Origin: Curtobacterium pusillum
GTDB taxonomy: Bacteria; Actinomycetota; Actinomycetes; Actinomycetales; Microbacteriaceae
Direction of reading: 5' to 3'
DNA length: 64,000 nucleotides
Assembly (NCBI RefSeq): GCF_007680845.1
Contig: NZ_VEIY01000003.1
Coordinates: 1-64,000 of the forward strand
The notes beneath the pieces are model-generated. The model made no database searches and was not told where the DNA came from. It worked only from the letters and a program-made list of their open reading frames with translations. This document shows, in pieces, positions 43,792 to 52,988 of this stretch; position 1 is the stretch's first letter; each line of letters starts with the position of its first letter. Made by a program: the position numbers and the translations under genes.

Positions 43792-44148
43792 GTGTTCGAA
43801 GCTGCGAACATCCGGGACTGGATCGGTCTGCCGGTCGTGGACGAGGCCGACGACAAGGTCGGGACGCTGGAGAGCATCTACTACGACACCGCGACGTCGG
43901 AGCCCGCGTTCGGCGCGGTGACGACCGGCCTTGTCGGGTTCCAGAAGCTCGTGTTCGTGCCCCTCGCCGGCGCGCTCGTCGCACCGAAGCACCTGCGCGT
44001 CGCGTACGCGAAGAAGGTCGTCAAGGACGCCCCGACGATCGCGACCGACGGCGAGCTCGACGCGGCCCTCGAGCCGGAGCTGTTCCAGCACTACGGCCTG
44101 GAGTACCGCACCGGGAGCGGGGGCGAGCGCCGACTCGGTCGTCGCTGA
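43792..44148 (+). CDS. PRC-barrel domain protein
   Basis: The 118-residue protein opens FEAANIRDWIGLPVVDEADD and KVGTLESIYYDTATSEPAFG, the beta-barrel pattern of PRC-barrel proteins, followed by a charged helix and an Arg-rich end. Such proteins often bind nucleic acid or other macromolecules; the role here is unknown. A good GAGGAGG lies before GTG 43792. Confidence 0.75.
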   Translation: MFEAANIRDWIGLPVVDEADDKVGTLESIYYDTATSEPAFGAVTTGLVGFQKLVFVPLAGALVAPKHLRVAYAKKVVKDAPTIATDGELDAALEPELFQHYGLEYRTGSGGERRLGRR

Positions 44149-44213
44149 GCACCGGCGGCCGTCAGGAGGGCTGCGTTAGCCTGGTCCGTCCGACCCAACC
44201 CTGGAGGCCGACC

Positions 44214-45266
44214 CTGCTCCGACCCGTCCGCTCGACGCTGCTCGCCGCGGTGGCGGTGCTCGTCGTGCTCGCGGGCTCGATCGCCGGCGGCGGGGCCGCG
44301 TCGGCCGCCCCGATGTGGCCGGTGCCGGCGCCGTACCCGTCGACCTCGGCGCCGGCCGAGGTCCTCGCCGACGTCCCGGTCGGCAGCGAGTACGTCGCGC
44401 TCGGCGACTCCTACTCGGCCGGGTACGGGCTCGCCGACCCCACCCGACTGCCGACCGCAGCGTGCGGCCAGTCCGCGCAGGACTACCCGCACCGGATCGC
44501 GGCGCGGTTCGGCCTCGCCCTGACCGACGTCACCTGCGCCGGGGCGACCAGCAAGGTCGTGACGACGGGGTTCCAGTTCCGGGGCGTGCCGCCGCAGGTC
44601 CGGGCGCTGTCGGAGCGCACGCGGCTCGTGACCCTGACGATCGGCGGGAACGACGCCGACCTGTTCGGGACGGCAGCGTCGTGCCTGGCGCTGTCGGCGA
44701 AGGGTCCGGTCTTCTCCGGCCGGGACGCGCCGTCGTGCCGGAGCACCCTGGTGTCCGACGGCGTGGACCAGCTGGGCGCGAAGATCCAGTCGCGGGTGGC
44801 GCTCGGCATCGCGGAGACCCTGGCCGACGTCAAGGCCGCGGCACCGAACGCCGTCATCGTGTTCCTCGGGTACCCGGCCATCTTCCCGGACGCCGACCAC
44901 ACACCGAAGGGTGGCTGCTTCCGTTCGGCGCTCGACCTCGGCACGCTCACCGGGTCCTTCCCGACGGACTCGTACCCGTTCACGAACACCGACGTCCGGT
45001 ACCTGCACGGCGTCCAGGCGGCGCTGAACGACGTGTCGGAGTCCGCAGCGCGCGCGGCCGGGGTGCGGTTCGTCGACGTGTTCGACAGCACCCAGGCGCA
45101 CTCGGCGTGCGCGACGAAGCGTCCCTACGTCTCGGGCGTCTCGCTCGACGGCACCGGTGACCTCCGACGGATCGACCTCGAACCCGGCGCCCTGCACCCG
45201 AACCAGCGCGGCGTCGCGTACCTCACGAAGCGTGTGGCGGCGGCGACGCGCGCCCTCGCCGGGTAG
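44214..45266 (+). CDS. Secreted SGNH/GDSL-type esterase (probable CTG start)
   Basis: The mature enzyme has SGNH blocks: EYVALGDSYSAGYG (nucleophile Ser), a Gly region after CAGATSKVV, TIGGNDADLF (Asn) and HPNQRG (catalytic His). Several Cys residues suggest disulfides. A full signal peptide (MLRPVRSTLLAAVAVLVVLA to about GAASA) is obtained only from CTG 44214, which follows TGGAGG by 6 bases. The first canonical codon (GTG 44250) would lose the positive n-region. It is probably a surface lipase or polysaccharide deacetylase. Confidence 0.82.
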   Translation: MLRPVRSTLLAAVAVLVVLAGSIAGGGAASAAPMWPVPAPYPSTSAPAEVLADVPVGSEYVALGDSYSAGYGLADPTRLPTAACGQSAQDYPHRIAARFGLALTDVTCAGATSKVVTTGFQFRGVPPQVRALSERTRLVTLTIGGNDADLFGTAASCLALSAKGPVFSGRDAPSCRSTLVSDGVDQLGAKIQSRVALGIAETLADVKAAAPNAVIVFLGYPAIFPDADHTPKGGCFRSALDLGTLTGSFPTDSYPFTNTDVRYLHGVQAALNDVSESAARAAGVRFVDVFDSTQAHSACATKRPYVSGVSLDGTGDLRRIDLEPGALHPNQRGVAYLTKRVAAATRALAG

Positions 45267-45284
45267 CGCCGGGCCCTGCCCCGG

Positions 45285-46127
45285 TCAGGCGCTGACGCCG
45301 ACGGGTTCCGTGTGCGCGGCCGGCGGGACGACGCACACCGGCGACACGCTCTCGCGCAGGACGTCGTGCAGCAACGAGCCCGACAGCGCCCGCACGTGTC
45401 CGAGTCCGAGGACGACGAGCGAGGCGTGACGGGTGTGCGACGCGATCGCGTGCCCCGGGTGCCCCTCGACGAGCAGCGGGTGGAAGCGGACGTCCGGGTA
45501 CCGCGCCGTGAGGTCGGCCGTCACGCGCTGCAGCAGCTCGGCGTTCCTGCTCCGCCACCGCAGCGGGTCCTCGGCGAAGTCGGTCAGTCCCGTGCGCGTG
45601 AGGACCGGCATCTCCCACGCGCGGAGCAGGGTCACGCGGCGGTTCCGTCGGTGGGCCTCGTGCACGGCGATCGCGACCGCCCGGTCGTCGACGGGTTCCT
45701 CGACCGCGAGGACGACGTCGCCGTCGATCGGGTGCGGACCGTCGGGCACGACCACCGTCGGGACGGCCGCGCGTTCCGCCACGCGCGCCGGGTCGCCGCC
45801 AGCCGTGGAACCCCGGCGGCTCCGGAACGTCCCGATGACGAGGAGGTCCCCGTCGTCGGACTCCTCGACGAGTGCCGCCGCGAAGGGGCCGGCGTGCCGT
45901 CGGATCTCCACGCGGGCGTCCGGCAGGGCGTCGTGCACGGCTTCGGCCAGGGCATCGGCGACCCGTTTGCCGTCCGGGCCGACCCGTCGCTCGATCGCCG
46001 GGTCCACCCCGATCACCCGGACACGTTCCACGTCCGTGCCGAGCCGGCTCGTCACCCAGTGCAGGGCTTCCTCGTGCGGCTTCGCCGCGTCGGCAGCCAG
46101 GGTGACCGTCGTCCACCGTTCGTCCAT
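45285..46127 (-). CDS. Universal stress protein outside the hypoxia module
   Basis: The 280-residue protein has two Usp domains, opening TTVTLAADAAKPHEEALHWV and DVVLAVEEPVDDRAVAIAVH. The C-terminal loop LVVLGLGHVRALSGSLLHDV is partly degenerate compared with GRRHR in the island copies. No GGGAC-N4-GTCCC site is seen upstream, so it is probably not part of the DevR-type regulon. Confidence 0.8.
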   Translation of the reverse strand: MDERWTTVTLAADAAKPHEEALHWVTSRLGTDVERVRVIGVDPAIERRVGPDGKRVADALAEAVHDALPDARVEIRRHAGPFAAALVEESDDGDLLVIGTFRSRRGSTAGGDPARVAERAAVPTVVVPDGPHPIDGDVVLAVEEPVDDRAVAIAVHEAHRRNRRVTLLRAWEMPVLTRTGLTDFAEDPLRWRSRNAELLQRVTADLTARYPDVRFHPLLVEGHPGHAIASHTRHASLVVLGLGHVRALSGSLLHDVLRESVSPVCVVPPAAHTEPVGVSA

Positions 46128-46191
46128 CCCGATCGACCTCCTCGTCCGGGGTCCTCCGGGGGCGTCGCCATGGCGCTCCTTGCGACGCAAA

Positions 46192-47034
46192 CTACTCCCG
46201 CGCGGCGGCCACGAGCCGGTCCATCGCCTGGGGAACGCCCGAGAGCACCGACACGTGCCCGTCCGCGCGCCGCTCGTCGAGCGTCGCCGTCGGCAGGGCG
46301 TCCGCGAGCAGCTGGCCGTGGGCAGCGGGGACGACGCGATCGCGGCCGCCCTGGACGACGAGGACCGGGCACCGCACGTCGGCCAGGCGGAAGCCCCAGT
46401 CCGTCACGAACGCCACGTCGTCGTCGGCAGCACCCAGGAGGCCCGGCTCGGCCGCCGCCGACGCGTCCCGACCCAGCGCGGCCCAGTCCCCGTCGAGCGC
46501 CGTCCAGTCAGCGTCGACGAACTGCGCGGGGTCGAACGCGGCCGACGCGCCCCAGGCGATCCGCGCCTCCCGTCCGGCACGTGCCGACCGCAGGCCGCCG
46601 TCGTCCGCCATCCCGTCCCACCAGGCCGGCGTGTCCGCGAACGGTGCCGGCGACGCGAACACGGCCGCGGCGGCGACCCGGTCCGGCAGGAGCGCGGCGG
46701 CCGCGAGGGCGTGCGGACCCCCGCCGGAACCGCCGAGCACGACCGCCCGGTTGGTGCCGCGGGCGGTCCCGCGGCCGTCGAGGACCTCGGCGAGGTCCCG
46801 TGCTCCGGCAGCCACGTCGCGGCCGGGGAGGGGATCCGCGCCGCCGAAGCCGGGCCGGGTCAGCGCGATGACCCGCAATCCGCGCGCGTCGGCCGCCGCA
46901 CGGATCGGGTCGAGGATCCGGCCGGTGTGCGGGGTCTCGTGGTGCCAGACGAGCACGGGCCGGTCGTCGTCGGGGCCGACGGCGGTGTCGTCGACGAGGA
47001 CCGTCCGGCCGTCGCGGAGGACGAGGTGCTCCAT
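46192..47034 (-). CDS. Alpha/beta hydrolase
   Basis: The 280-residue protein has the fold's oxyanion region VLVWHHETPHTGRILDPI, the nucleophile elbow GGSGGGPHA, a late Asp (VVQGGRDRVVP) and His (RADGHVSVL). The lid is small and Trp/Ala-rich. The substrate is unknown. Confidence 0.85.
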   Translation of the reverse strand: MEHLVLRDGRTVLVDDTAVGPDDDRPVLVWHHETPHTGRILDPIRAAADARGLRVIALTRPGFGGADPLPGRDVAAGARDLAEVLDGRGTARGTNRAVVLGGSGGGPHALAAAALLPDRVAAAAVFASPAPFADTPAWWDGMADDGGLRSARAGREARIAWGASAAFDPAQFVDADWTALDGDWAALGRDASAAAEPGLLGAADDDVAFVTDWGFRLADVRCPVLVVQGGRDRVVPAAHGQLLADALPTATLDERRADGHVSVLSGVPQAMDRLVAAARE

Positions 47035-47056
47035 GCGGCGAGCGTAGCCTCGGGGC

Positions 47057-47518
47057 GTGGTGACGAGCGCGGGACTGCTGCTGTACCGGTCCGGGGAGGC
47101 CGGGCCCGAGGTGTTCGTCGCGCACATGGGCGGCCCGTTCTGGCGCGGTCGGCCACGGGCGTGGTCGATCCCGAAGGGACTGGTCGAGGGGGCCGAGGAG
47201 CCGCTCGACACGGCACGCCGCGAGTTCGCCGAGGAGATCGGCGTGCCCGCGCCGGACGGCGAGGTGACCGACCTGGGGGAGCACCGGCAGGCGTCGGGCA
47301 AACGTGTGCGGGTCTTCGCTCTCGCAGCGCCGTCGTTCGCGGTCGACGCCGTGCGGTCGAACACCGTGCGGCTCGAACTGCCGCGGGGGTCCGGCCGGTT
47401 CGTCGAGGTGCCCGAGGTCGACGACGCGCGCTGGGTGCCGATCGACGAGGCCCGGACCCTGCTCGTCGCGGGGCAGGTTCCTGCGCTCGACCGGTTGCTC
47501 GAGCACCTGTCGTCGTGA
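47057..47518 (+). CDS. NUDIX hydrolase
   Basis: The 153-residue protein opens TSAGLLLYRSGEAGPEVFVA and has the NUDIX box as GLVEGAEEPLDTARREFAEE with the following IGV, complete with REFAEE. PRAWSIPKG precedes it, resembling diadenosine-polyphosphate hydrolase-like members. No ribosome site is seen; TAGCCT (47045-47050) ends 6 bases before GTG 47057, so the mRNA is likely leaderless. Confidence 0.9.
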   Translation: MVTSAGLLLYRSGEAGPEVFVAHMGGPFWRGRPRAWSIPKGLVEGAEEPLDTARREFAEEIGVPAPDGEVTDLGEHRQASGKRVRVFALAAPSFAVDAVRSNTVRLELPRGSGRFVEVPEVDDARWVPIDEARTLLVAGQVPALDRLLEHLSS

Positions 47519-47633
47519 TCCGCCGTACGACGGTGTCGGTCACGAACGCGTACCGGTCTGGACGGGCTCCGCGCTCCGTGGCTAGCCTGAGCGGACGTCG
47601 TGGTGTGGCGGCGTCGGAGCAGGGGAGTTTCGC

Positions 47634-49688
47634 ATGCGGCGTCGACGCACGCTCATCGCAGGGGCGATGGGCTTGGTCCTCGGAGCGGGTCTGGCGATCG
47701 GGGGCGCCACGAGCGCGTCGGCCGCGCCGGCCGGGCACTGGGGCACCTTCACCCTCAGCGGTTCGAGCAAGGCCTACACCGGGACGATGACCCTGCCCGG
47801 GTTCCCGGAGACGACGTTCACCTCGAACTCCCGGCAGTCCACCGTGATCAGCGGTGCGTCGACGTGGCAGGGACCGTCGACGGGTCCGGGTGGGGCCTAC
47901 GGGTCGAGCAAGGGCAGCACGTACATGAACCAGCGGCCGACCGCCGACTCGGCGAACCCGGCCGCGGCGTCCACGACCACGTACACGTTCGCCGAACCCA
48001 CGCCGGGCAACGGCAGCTGGTCGTTCGTGCTCGGTGACATCGACGCCGACCAGGCGACGATCGCCGCGACGGTGCAGGGCGGCGCTCCGGCGACCGCAGC
48101 CCAGCTCGGCTACCAGAGCTCGTACAACTCGTGCTCGTCGGTGTCGCCCGGCGGATGGTCGTGCCCGGCGGACCCGGGAGGCGTTCCCGCCGGACAGGAC
48201 ACCCCGACCTGGAACGAGGCCACGCGGACCCTCACGGGCAACGCCGCAGCGAACGACACCTCGGGTGCGACCGCCTGGTTCACGCCGACCGTGCCGCTCG
48301 ACTCCCTGACGATCACGTACCAGCAGCGCAGCGGGTTCCCCGTTTACCAGACCTGGTTCGCGAACCGCACCGCCGAGCTCCGCGGCACCGCGACGCTCGA
48401 CGGGACGCCGATCCCCGGCGCGACCGTCACCGTCACCGCGCCGCGCGGCACGGTGTACACGACGACCACGGCGGCCGACGGCACGTACTCGTTCCCGCAG
48501 CTGCCGGTGATCGGCGGCTACACCGTCGAGGTCACGGCGCCGCCGAACGCCGACGGCACCGCGTCCGGGACTGCTTCGCTCAACACGGTCGCCGGTGGAG
48601 CAGACGCCGTCGTCGACTTCCCGTTCACCTCCCCGCCCGCGACGGTGGCCGTGATCGGTACCGTCACCGACGAGGACGGCACACCGGTGTCGAACGTCCC
48701 GGTGGTCATCACCGACGACGACGGCACCACCCTCGTGGACACCGTGACCAACACCGACGGCGTCTACACCGGCGCCGACCTGCCCCCGGACACCGACCTC
48801 GGCGTCGCGGTCGGCGGCGAGGACCCCACCCCCATCACCACCGGTGCCGCCGACGCCCCGCCCGCAGCGATCACGCCGATCGTCGCGCCGCCCGCGGTCA
48901 TCGCGACCGTCACCGGCGTGGTCACCCTCGACGGCGAACCGGTGGGAGCCGGTCAGGTGGTCGAACTCCTCGACGGGACGACGGTCGTCGGCTCCACCAC
49001 GACGGACGCCGCCGGTCGCTACACGTTCGCCACGGTCGGAGGGACGTACACGGTCCGCACGACCGTCCCCGCGACGGGAGCGACCGGCCCGACCGAGAAC
49101 ACCGGGGTCGTCGTCACTGCCGGCGCGAGCGCCGAGTCCGATCTGCCGTTCGTCACCCCGGCCGCTCCGGCGGTCATCACGACCTCCCAGGCCGGCACGG
49201 TGACGGACACGAACGGGGACCCGGTCGCGGGCGCTGCCGTCGTCGCGACCCCGACCGACCCGGACGCAGGCGCTCCGGTGCGGACGACCACGGGGACCGA
49301 CGGGACGTTCGACCTCACCGGACTCGCACCCACGTCCGAGTACACGGTCGCCGTCGACGGAGCGGACCCGCAGACGATCACCACGCCGGAGAGCGGTGCG
49401 GCCCCCGCGGCCCTCTCGTTCACCGTGCCGGCCGCCGTGGTCCCGCCGGCGCAGACGCCGACGCCCACCCCGTCGGCTCCCGCGCCGACGCCGCCTGGAG
49501 GGGGCGGTACCGGGACGACCCCGGTCTCCTCGGACGGCGGATCGACGACGGGAGGGGCACTGGCGTACACCGGCGCCGACCTGACGCCGGGGCTCATCGC
49601 CGCGGGCGTGCTCGTGCTCGTCGGCGCGGGGCTGCTGGTCTTCCGATCGGTCCGCAACCGCCGCCGCACTTCCCACCTGCAGGACTGA
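47634..49688 (+). CDS. LAXTG-anchored surface protein with repeated Cna-B/CarboxypepD-like beta domains
   Basis: The 684-residue protein has a signal peptide (RRRRTLIAGAMGLVLGAGLA to about ATSASA), an N-terminal globular region of about 220 residues with two Cys, then four beta domains of about 80-90 residues. Each domain has the pattern GTATLDGTPIPGATVTVTA ... DGTYSF (carboxypeptidase-regulatory or Cna-B type). A Pro/Thr linker leads to LAYTG, a hydrophobic helix and an RNRRR tail, the class E sortase sorting signal of actinobacteria. It is probably a cell-wall-anchored stalk or adhesin. AGGGGAG precedes ATG 47634. Confidence 0.85.
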   Translation: MRRRRTLIAGAMGLVLGAGLAIGGATSASAAPAGHWGTFTLSGSSKAYTGTMTLPGFPETTFTSNSRQSTVISGASTWQGPSTGPGGAYGSSKGSTYMNQRPTADSANPAAASTTTYTFAEPTPGNGSWSFVLGDIDADQATIAATVQGGAPATAAQLGYQSSYNSCSSVSPGGWSCPADPGGVPAGQDTPTWNEATRTLTGNAAANDTSGATAWFTPTVPLDSLTITYQQRSGFPVYQTWFANRTAELRGTATLDGTPIPGATVTVTAPRGTVYTTTTAADGTYSFPQLPVIGGYTVEVTAPPNADGTASGTASLNTVAGGADAVVDFPFTSPPATVAVIGTVTDEDGTPVSNVPVVITDDDGTTLVDTVTNTDGVYTGADLPPDTDLGVAVGGEDPTPITTGAADAPPAAITPIVAPPAVIATVTGVVTLDGEPVGAGQVVELLDGTTVVGSTTTDAAGRYTFATVGGTYTVRTTVPATGATGPTENTGVVVTAGASAESDLPFVTPAAPAVITTSQAGTVTDTNGDPVAGAAVVATPTDPDAGAPVRTTTGTDGTFDLTGLAPTSEYTVAVDGADPQTITTPESGAAPAALSFTVPAAVVPPAQTPTPTPSAPAPTPPGGGGTGTTPVSSDGGSTTGGALAYTGADLTPGLIAAGVLVLVGAGLLVFRSVRNRRRTSHLQD

Positions 49689-49720
49689 CCCGCCCCGCCC
49701 GCCGCCCGCCGCCCGCGGCG

Positions 49721-50300
49721 CCGAACGGGCACAACACGCCGCCCGCGAGCCGCCGAACGGGCACAACACGCCGTCCGCACGCCCCGACCGGGCCACAAAT
49801 CGCCCGCTCGCCGACCCCCCCCCCCCCCCGGGGGCCCCGCGCGCGGGCCCGGGTTCGGCCCGAGGTGGTCCCCGCCCGTCGGCCTTCCCGCGGCGCCGAA
49901 CGGGCACAACACGCCGCCTGCACGGCGCCGAGCGGGCAGAACCCGCCGCCCGCACGCCCCGACCTGGCCACAAATCGCCCGCTCGGCCACCTCCTCGGAC
50001 CCGGACCCGGACCCGGGCGCGGGCCCGAGGTCCGCCCCGCCGGCCCGCCGAACGGGCACAACACGCCGCCTGCACGGCGCCGAGCGGGCAGAACTTATCG
50101 CCCGCACGCCCCGACCGGGCCACAAATCGCCCGCTCGCCGAACCTCCTTTGACCCGGGCGCGAGCGCGGGAGCGGGTCCGGGCCAGCCCCGCCGGCCCGC
50201 CGAGCGGGCACAACACGCCGCCTGCACGGCGCCGAACGGGCAGAACCTGCCGTGCGGGCGCGCCGAGCGGGACGGAAATTGCCCGCTCGGCGAAGCCCCC
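49721..50300. repeat. Regular repeat array: four units, each with three cores spaced 32 and 31 bp
   Basis: Between two convergent genes, a core CGANCGGGC followed by an ACAAC, AGAAC or CACAAAT-like end occurs twelve times. CGGGC-type positions are 49726/49758/49789, 49901/49933/49964, 50053/50085/50116 and 50205/50237/50268, so spacing is 32 then 31 bp in every unit. Unit periods are 175, 152 and 152 bp, separated by GC-rich spacers (one has a 14-C run near 49816-49829). The third core is followed by GCCCGCTCG, complementary to the second core, so each unit can fold. No gene fits; the 644-base stretch from 49,689 to 50,332 otherwise holds nothing. Confidence 0.85.
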
Positions 50301-50332
50301 GCCGGACCCCGGCCGCGCGCCGGCCCGCGGCC

Positions 50333-51697
50333 TCAGCGCCGCCGGCGCGCCGGCACGGACCCTGTCGACACGGCCACCGACCCGGTCAGCGTCTGGATCG
50401 CCCGCGACACCACGGGCACCGAGGTCGTGACCACCGCCAACGACGACGTGATCGCCTCGATCGACGACGTCGACAGGTGCTCCTGCACGTGCGAGTGCAC
50501 CGGGAAGCCCCGCCGCGCCACGACGACCACCCCGAGCGACCCGAGCAGCACCGCCGCCCCGGCGAGCGGCATCCACTGCAGCCCGACGAGCCCGAGCGCC
50601 TGCCCGCCGATGGCCGCACCGCCCGCGATGCCGATGTTCGACGCCCCGTTGACGAGCGCTCCCGCGATGTCGGGGGAGACGCCGCCGGTCCGGATCGCCG
50701 CGGCCATGAAGAGCGTCCCCGTGGTCCCGTTGGCCGCCATCCACACCCCGGCGACGACCATCGTGCCGAGCAGGGAGCCGTGCACGAACGGCAGCGTGGC
50801 GATCGCTGCGGCCATCGCTGCGACGGCGGTGATGAGCGTCTGCCGGGGAGCCCGGTCGACGAACATCCCGGCGAGCCAGAGTCCGACGACCCCGGTCGCA
50901 CCGAGGACGAGCAGCGCCCCGCTCACCATGCCCGCGTCGAGGCCGGCGTCGATCGCGTACGGGCCGATGTACGTGTAGACGATGTAGTGCCCGGCGAACA
51001 GCAGCAGGTCCGCCACGACGACGGAGAGCAAGCCGGTCCGTGCCCAGGCCTTCGGCGAGCCGATGTGCGGGGACGCGGCGCCGCGGACGCTCGGCAGGAA
51101 CAGCAGCGCCACGACCGCGAGCACGGCCGCCGCCACGGCCACGGCACCCACCGCCGGCCGCCAGCCGATCGACTGCCCGACCCAGGTGGCGACGGGCACG
51201 CCGATGACGAACCCGAGCGAGCTGCCGGAGTACACGAACGCGATCGCCCGGCCGGCCAGTCGCGGCGGCACGATCCGGGTGGCGTAGGCGGACGCGACCG
51301 AGAAGAACAGCGCGTGCGCCACACCCCCGACGACCCGGCCGGCGCAGACCACCGCGAAGGACGGCGCGAGCGCGATCATCACGTTCGACACCGTGTACCC
51401 GACGAGGGTCGACACGAGGACGGTCTTGCGGGGGAGTCGGGCCGTGAGCGACGTCAGCGGCAGGGCGAGCAGCGCGACGGCCGCGGCGTACACCGTGATG
51501 ACGATGCCCATGGTCGACTCGGTCACGCCGAGGTCGGCACTCATGGTGCCGAGCAACCCGACCGGCATGAGCTCGGTGGTGATGGCGAAGAACGTGGCCA
51601 GCCCGAGCACGGCGATGCCGACGACGGACTGACTGGTGACGGTGATCGGCCGCGTGTTCGTCGACACGGCCGAGGTGGTGATGGTGTTGGTGGACAC
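50333..51697 (-). CDS. MFS transporter, DHA1/AraJ-like efflux type
   Basis: The 454-residue protein has twelve predicted helices: VVGIAVLGLATFFAITTELM and MPVGLLGTMSADLGVTESTM at the start, then LPRKTVLVSTLVGY (loop 2-3), and GRVVGGVAHALFFSVAS. This is the pattern of sugar/drug efflux permeases of the AraJ/YdhP group. A Thr-rich N-tail precedes helix 1, and a 55-residue Ser/Thr/Val tail ends the protein. GTG 51697 follows GGAGGAGG. The substrate is unknown. Confidence 0.85.
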   Translation of the reverse strand: MSTNTITTSAVSTNTRPITVTSQSVVGIAVLGLATFFAITTELMPVGLLGTMSADLGVTESTMGIVITVYAAAVALLALPLTSLTARLPRKTVLVSTLVGYTVSNVMIALAPSFAVVCAGRVVGGVAHALFFSVASAYATRIVPPRLAGRAIAFVYSGSSLGFVIGVPVATWVGQSIGWRPAVGAVAVAAAVLAVVALLFLPSVRGAASPHIGSPKAWARTGLLSVVVADLLLFAGHYIVYTYIGPYAIDAGLDAGMVSGALLVLGATGVVGLWLAGMFVDRAPRQTLITAVAAMAAAIATLPFVHGSLLGTMVVAGVWMAANGTTGTLFMAAAIRTGGVSPDIAGALVNGASNIGIAGGAAIGGQALGLVGLQWMPLAGAAVLLGSLGVVVVARRGFPVHSHVQEHLSTSSIEAITSSLAVVTTSVPVVSRAIQTLTGSVAVSTGSVPARRRR

Positions 51698-51932
51698 GCT
51701 GCTGACCTCCTCCGGGGAACGGCGGAGCGCGCGTCGGTGCCGACGGGACGTCGAGGATCCGGACGGGGCCGGTCGGCGGGGCGCGCTCGCTGTGGTGTGT
51801 GGTGTTGTTCGGGTACGACTCCACGGCGAGTGCGCTCTCCCAGTGTTGCACGGGCGACCGGAGCAACGCACGGGGCGCAGCCGTGAAAGTCCTCGGAGCG
51901 CTCCAACGCCTCCGGCGCCGAACGATTCCCGA

Positions 51933-52898
51933 TCAGTTCTCGTTCGTGACCGTGCCCTGCACGCCGCCACCACGGAGGGTCAGCGTCAACGTCCCGCTCA
52001 TCGACTGCGCGGACAGCGACACCGACCCGTGCAGGGCGTCGGTTCGCGGGTAGCAGGCCGACGACGACTCGATCCGGTTCGCCGTCGCCACCAGGCAGAT
52101 CGTCGACCGGTCCGTCCCGACCCCCGCCCACACGCTCCACGGCGTCTGCAGGGATCCGCCGTCCAGCTCCCGGTTCGAGAAGATGAGCCGCGTCGTCCGC
52201 AGGCTCACCGGCGCCTCGACCGGCCCGGGCAGCTGGTCCGCGTAGGTCTGCGGCGCGTCGAGCAGGTCCTCGAGCGTGATGGTCCCCGCCGTCGGCGTCA
52301 CGCTCGGTGCGGCCGCCGGGTCCGGCCGCGAGGTCCCGACCACCGTCCCCGCCGCGAACGCCACCCCGACCGCCGCGGCCACGCCGAGCGCGATCCAGAC
52401 CCGCGGGCGCGTCGTGGAGAGGGAGCGCACGACCCGCGTCCGCCAGCTGTCGTCCTGGAGGCGCGGCGCACCCCCGTCGTCCTCCCTCCAGTCCGCCTCG
52501 TGCGAGCGCTCCGCCGCGTCCCCCGCCTCCGCGCCGTGGCGCACGTCGTCGACGTCCCCGTCCGCCGCGGCGGACTCGGGCGCAGCCCCCGACCCTGCGG
52601 CCGGGACCGACGCAGCGGTCTCGGGCGCAGCTCCCGACCCTGCGGCACCGACCGACGGAACCGGCGCGCTCGACCCGGCCAACGGCGGTCGACCGGACCG
52701 TCTCGAGGGCCGGGCCGGCGGGGCGGGCGGGGTCGCGCCTCCCGGCCGGACCACCGGAGCCGGAACCGGACGCCTCCGTCCGCGCCCGAGCTGCTCGAGG
52801 GCCGCACGTGCCGCGGCAGCCTCGGAGTCGGACGCCGATCCGCCCCACGCGATCGCCTCGAGCCGTGCTCGCTCCGCTGCCACGTCGTCGTCGCGCAT
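51933..52898 (-). CDS. Single-pass membrane protein, unknown function
   Basis: The 321-residue protein has a cytoplasmic N-terminal half that is Pro/Ala/Arg-rich and acidic, with a duplicated AAGSGAAPE segment, one membrane helix near residue 170 (VWIALGVAAAVGVAFAAGTV), and an extracytoplasmic domain of about 120 residues (ITLEDLLDAPQTYADQLPGP and onward) with two Cys. No family is recognised. ATG 52898 is 5 bases after AGGAG. Confidence 0.7.
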   Translation of the reverse strand: MRDDDVAAERARLEAIAWGGSASDSEAAAARAALEQLGRGRRRPVPAPVVRPGGATPPAPPARPSRRSGRPPLAGSSAPVPSVGAAGSGAAPETAASVPAAGSGAAPESAAADGDVDDVRHGAEAGDAAERSHEADWREDDGGAPRLQDDSWRTRVVRSLSTTRPRVWIALGVAAAVGVAFAAGTVVGTSRPDPAAAPSVTPTAGTITLEDLLDAPQTYADQLPGPVEAPVSLRTTRLIFSNRELDGGSLQTPWSVWAGVGTDRSTICLVATANRIESSSACYPRTDALHGSVSLSAQSMSGTLTLTLRGGGVQGTVTNEN

Positions 52899-52988
52899 GT
52901 GCACTCCTGGTCCGGTCGCACTGATCCCTCATCGTCCCACCGCCACGGTGGAGGCGCTCACCCAGTTCACGGGGCGTAGACGGGGACC

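Noticed and set aside
45285..46180. Fifth usp gene as a member of the DevR-type regulon
   Set aside because: No GGGAC-N4-GTCCC-like site is found in its upstream region.
49721..50300. CRISPR array
   Set aside because: Cores are short and diverged, intervals between cores are themselves conserved between units, and no cas genes are present.
46860..51866. 1,668-codon open frame on the minus strand
   Set aside because: It is antisense to the NUDIX and LAXTG genes, crosses the repeat array, and is out of frame with the MFS gene; it has no domain features.
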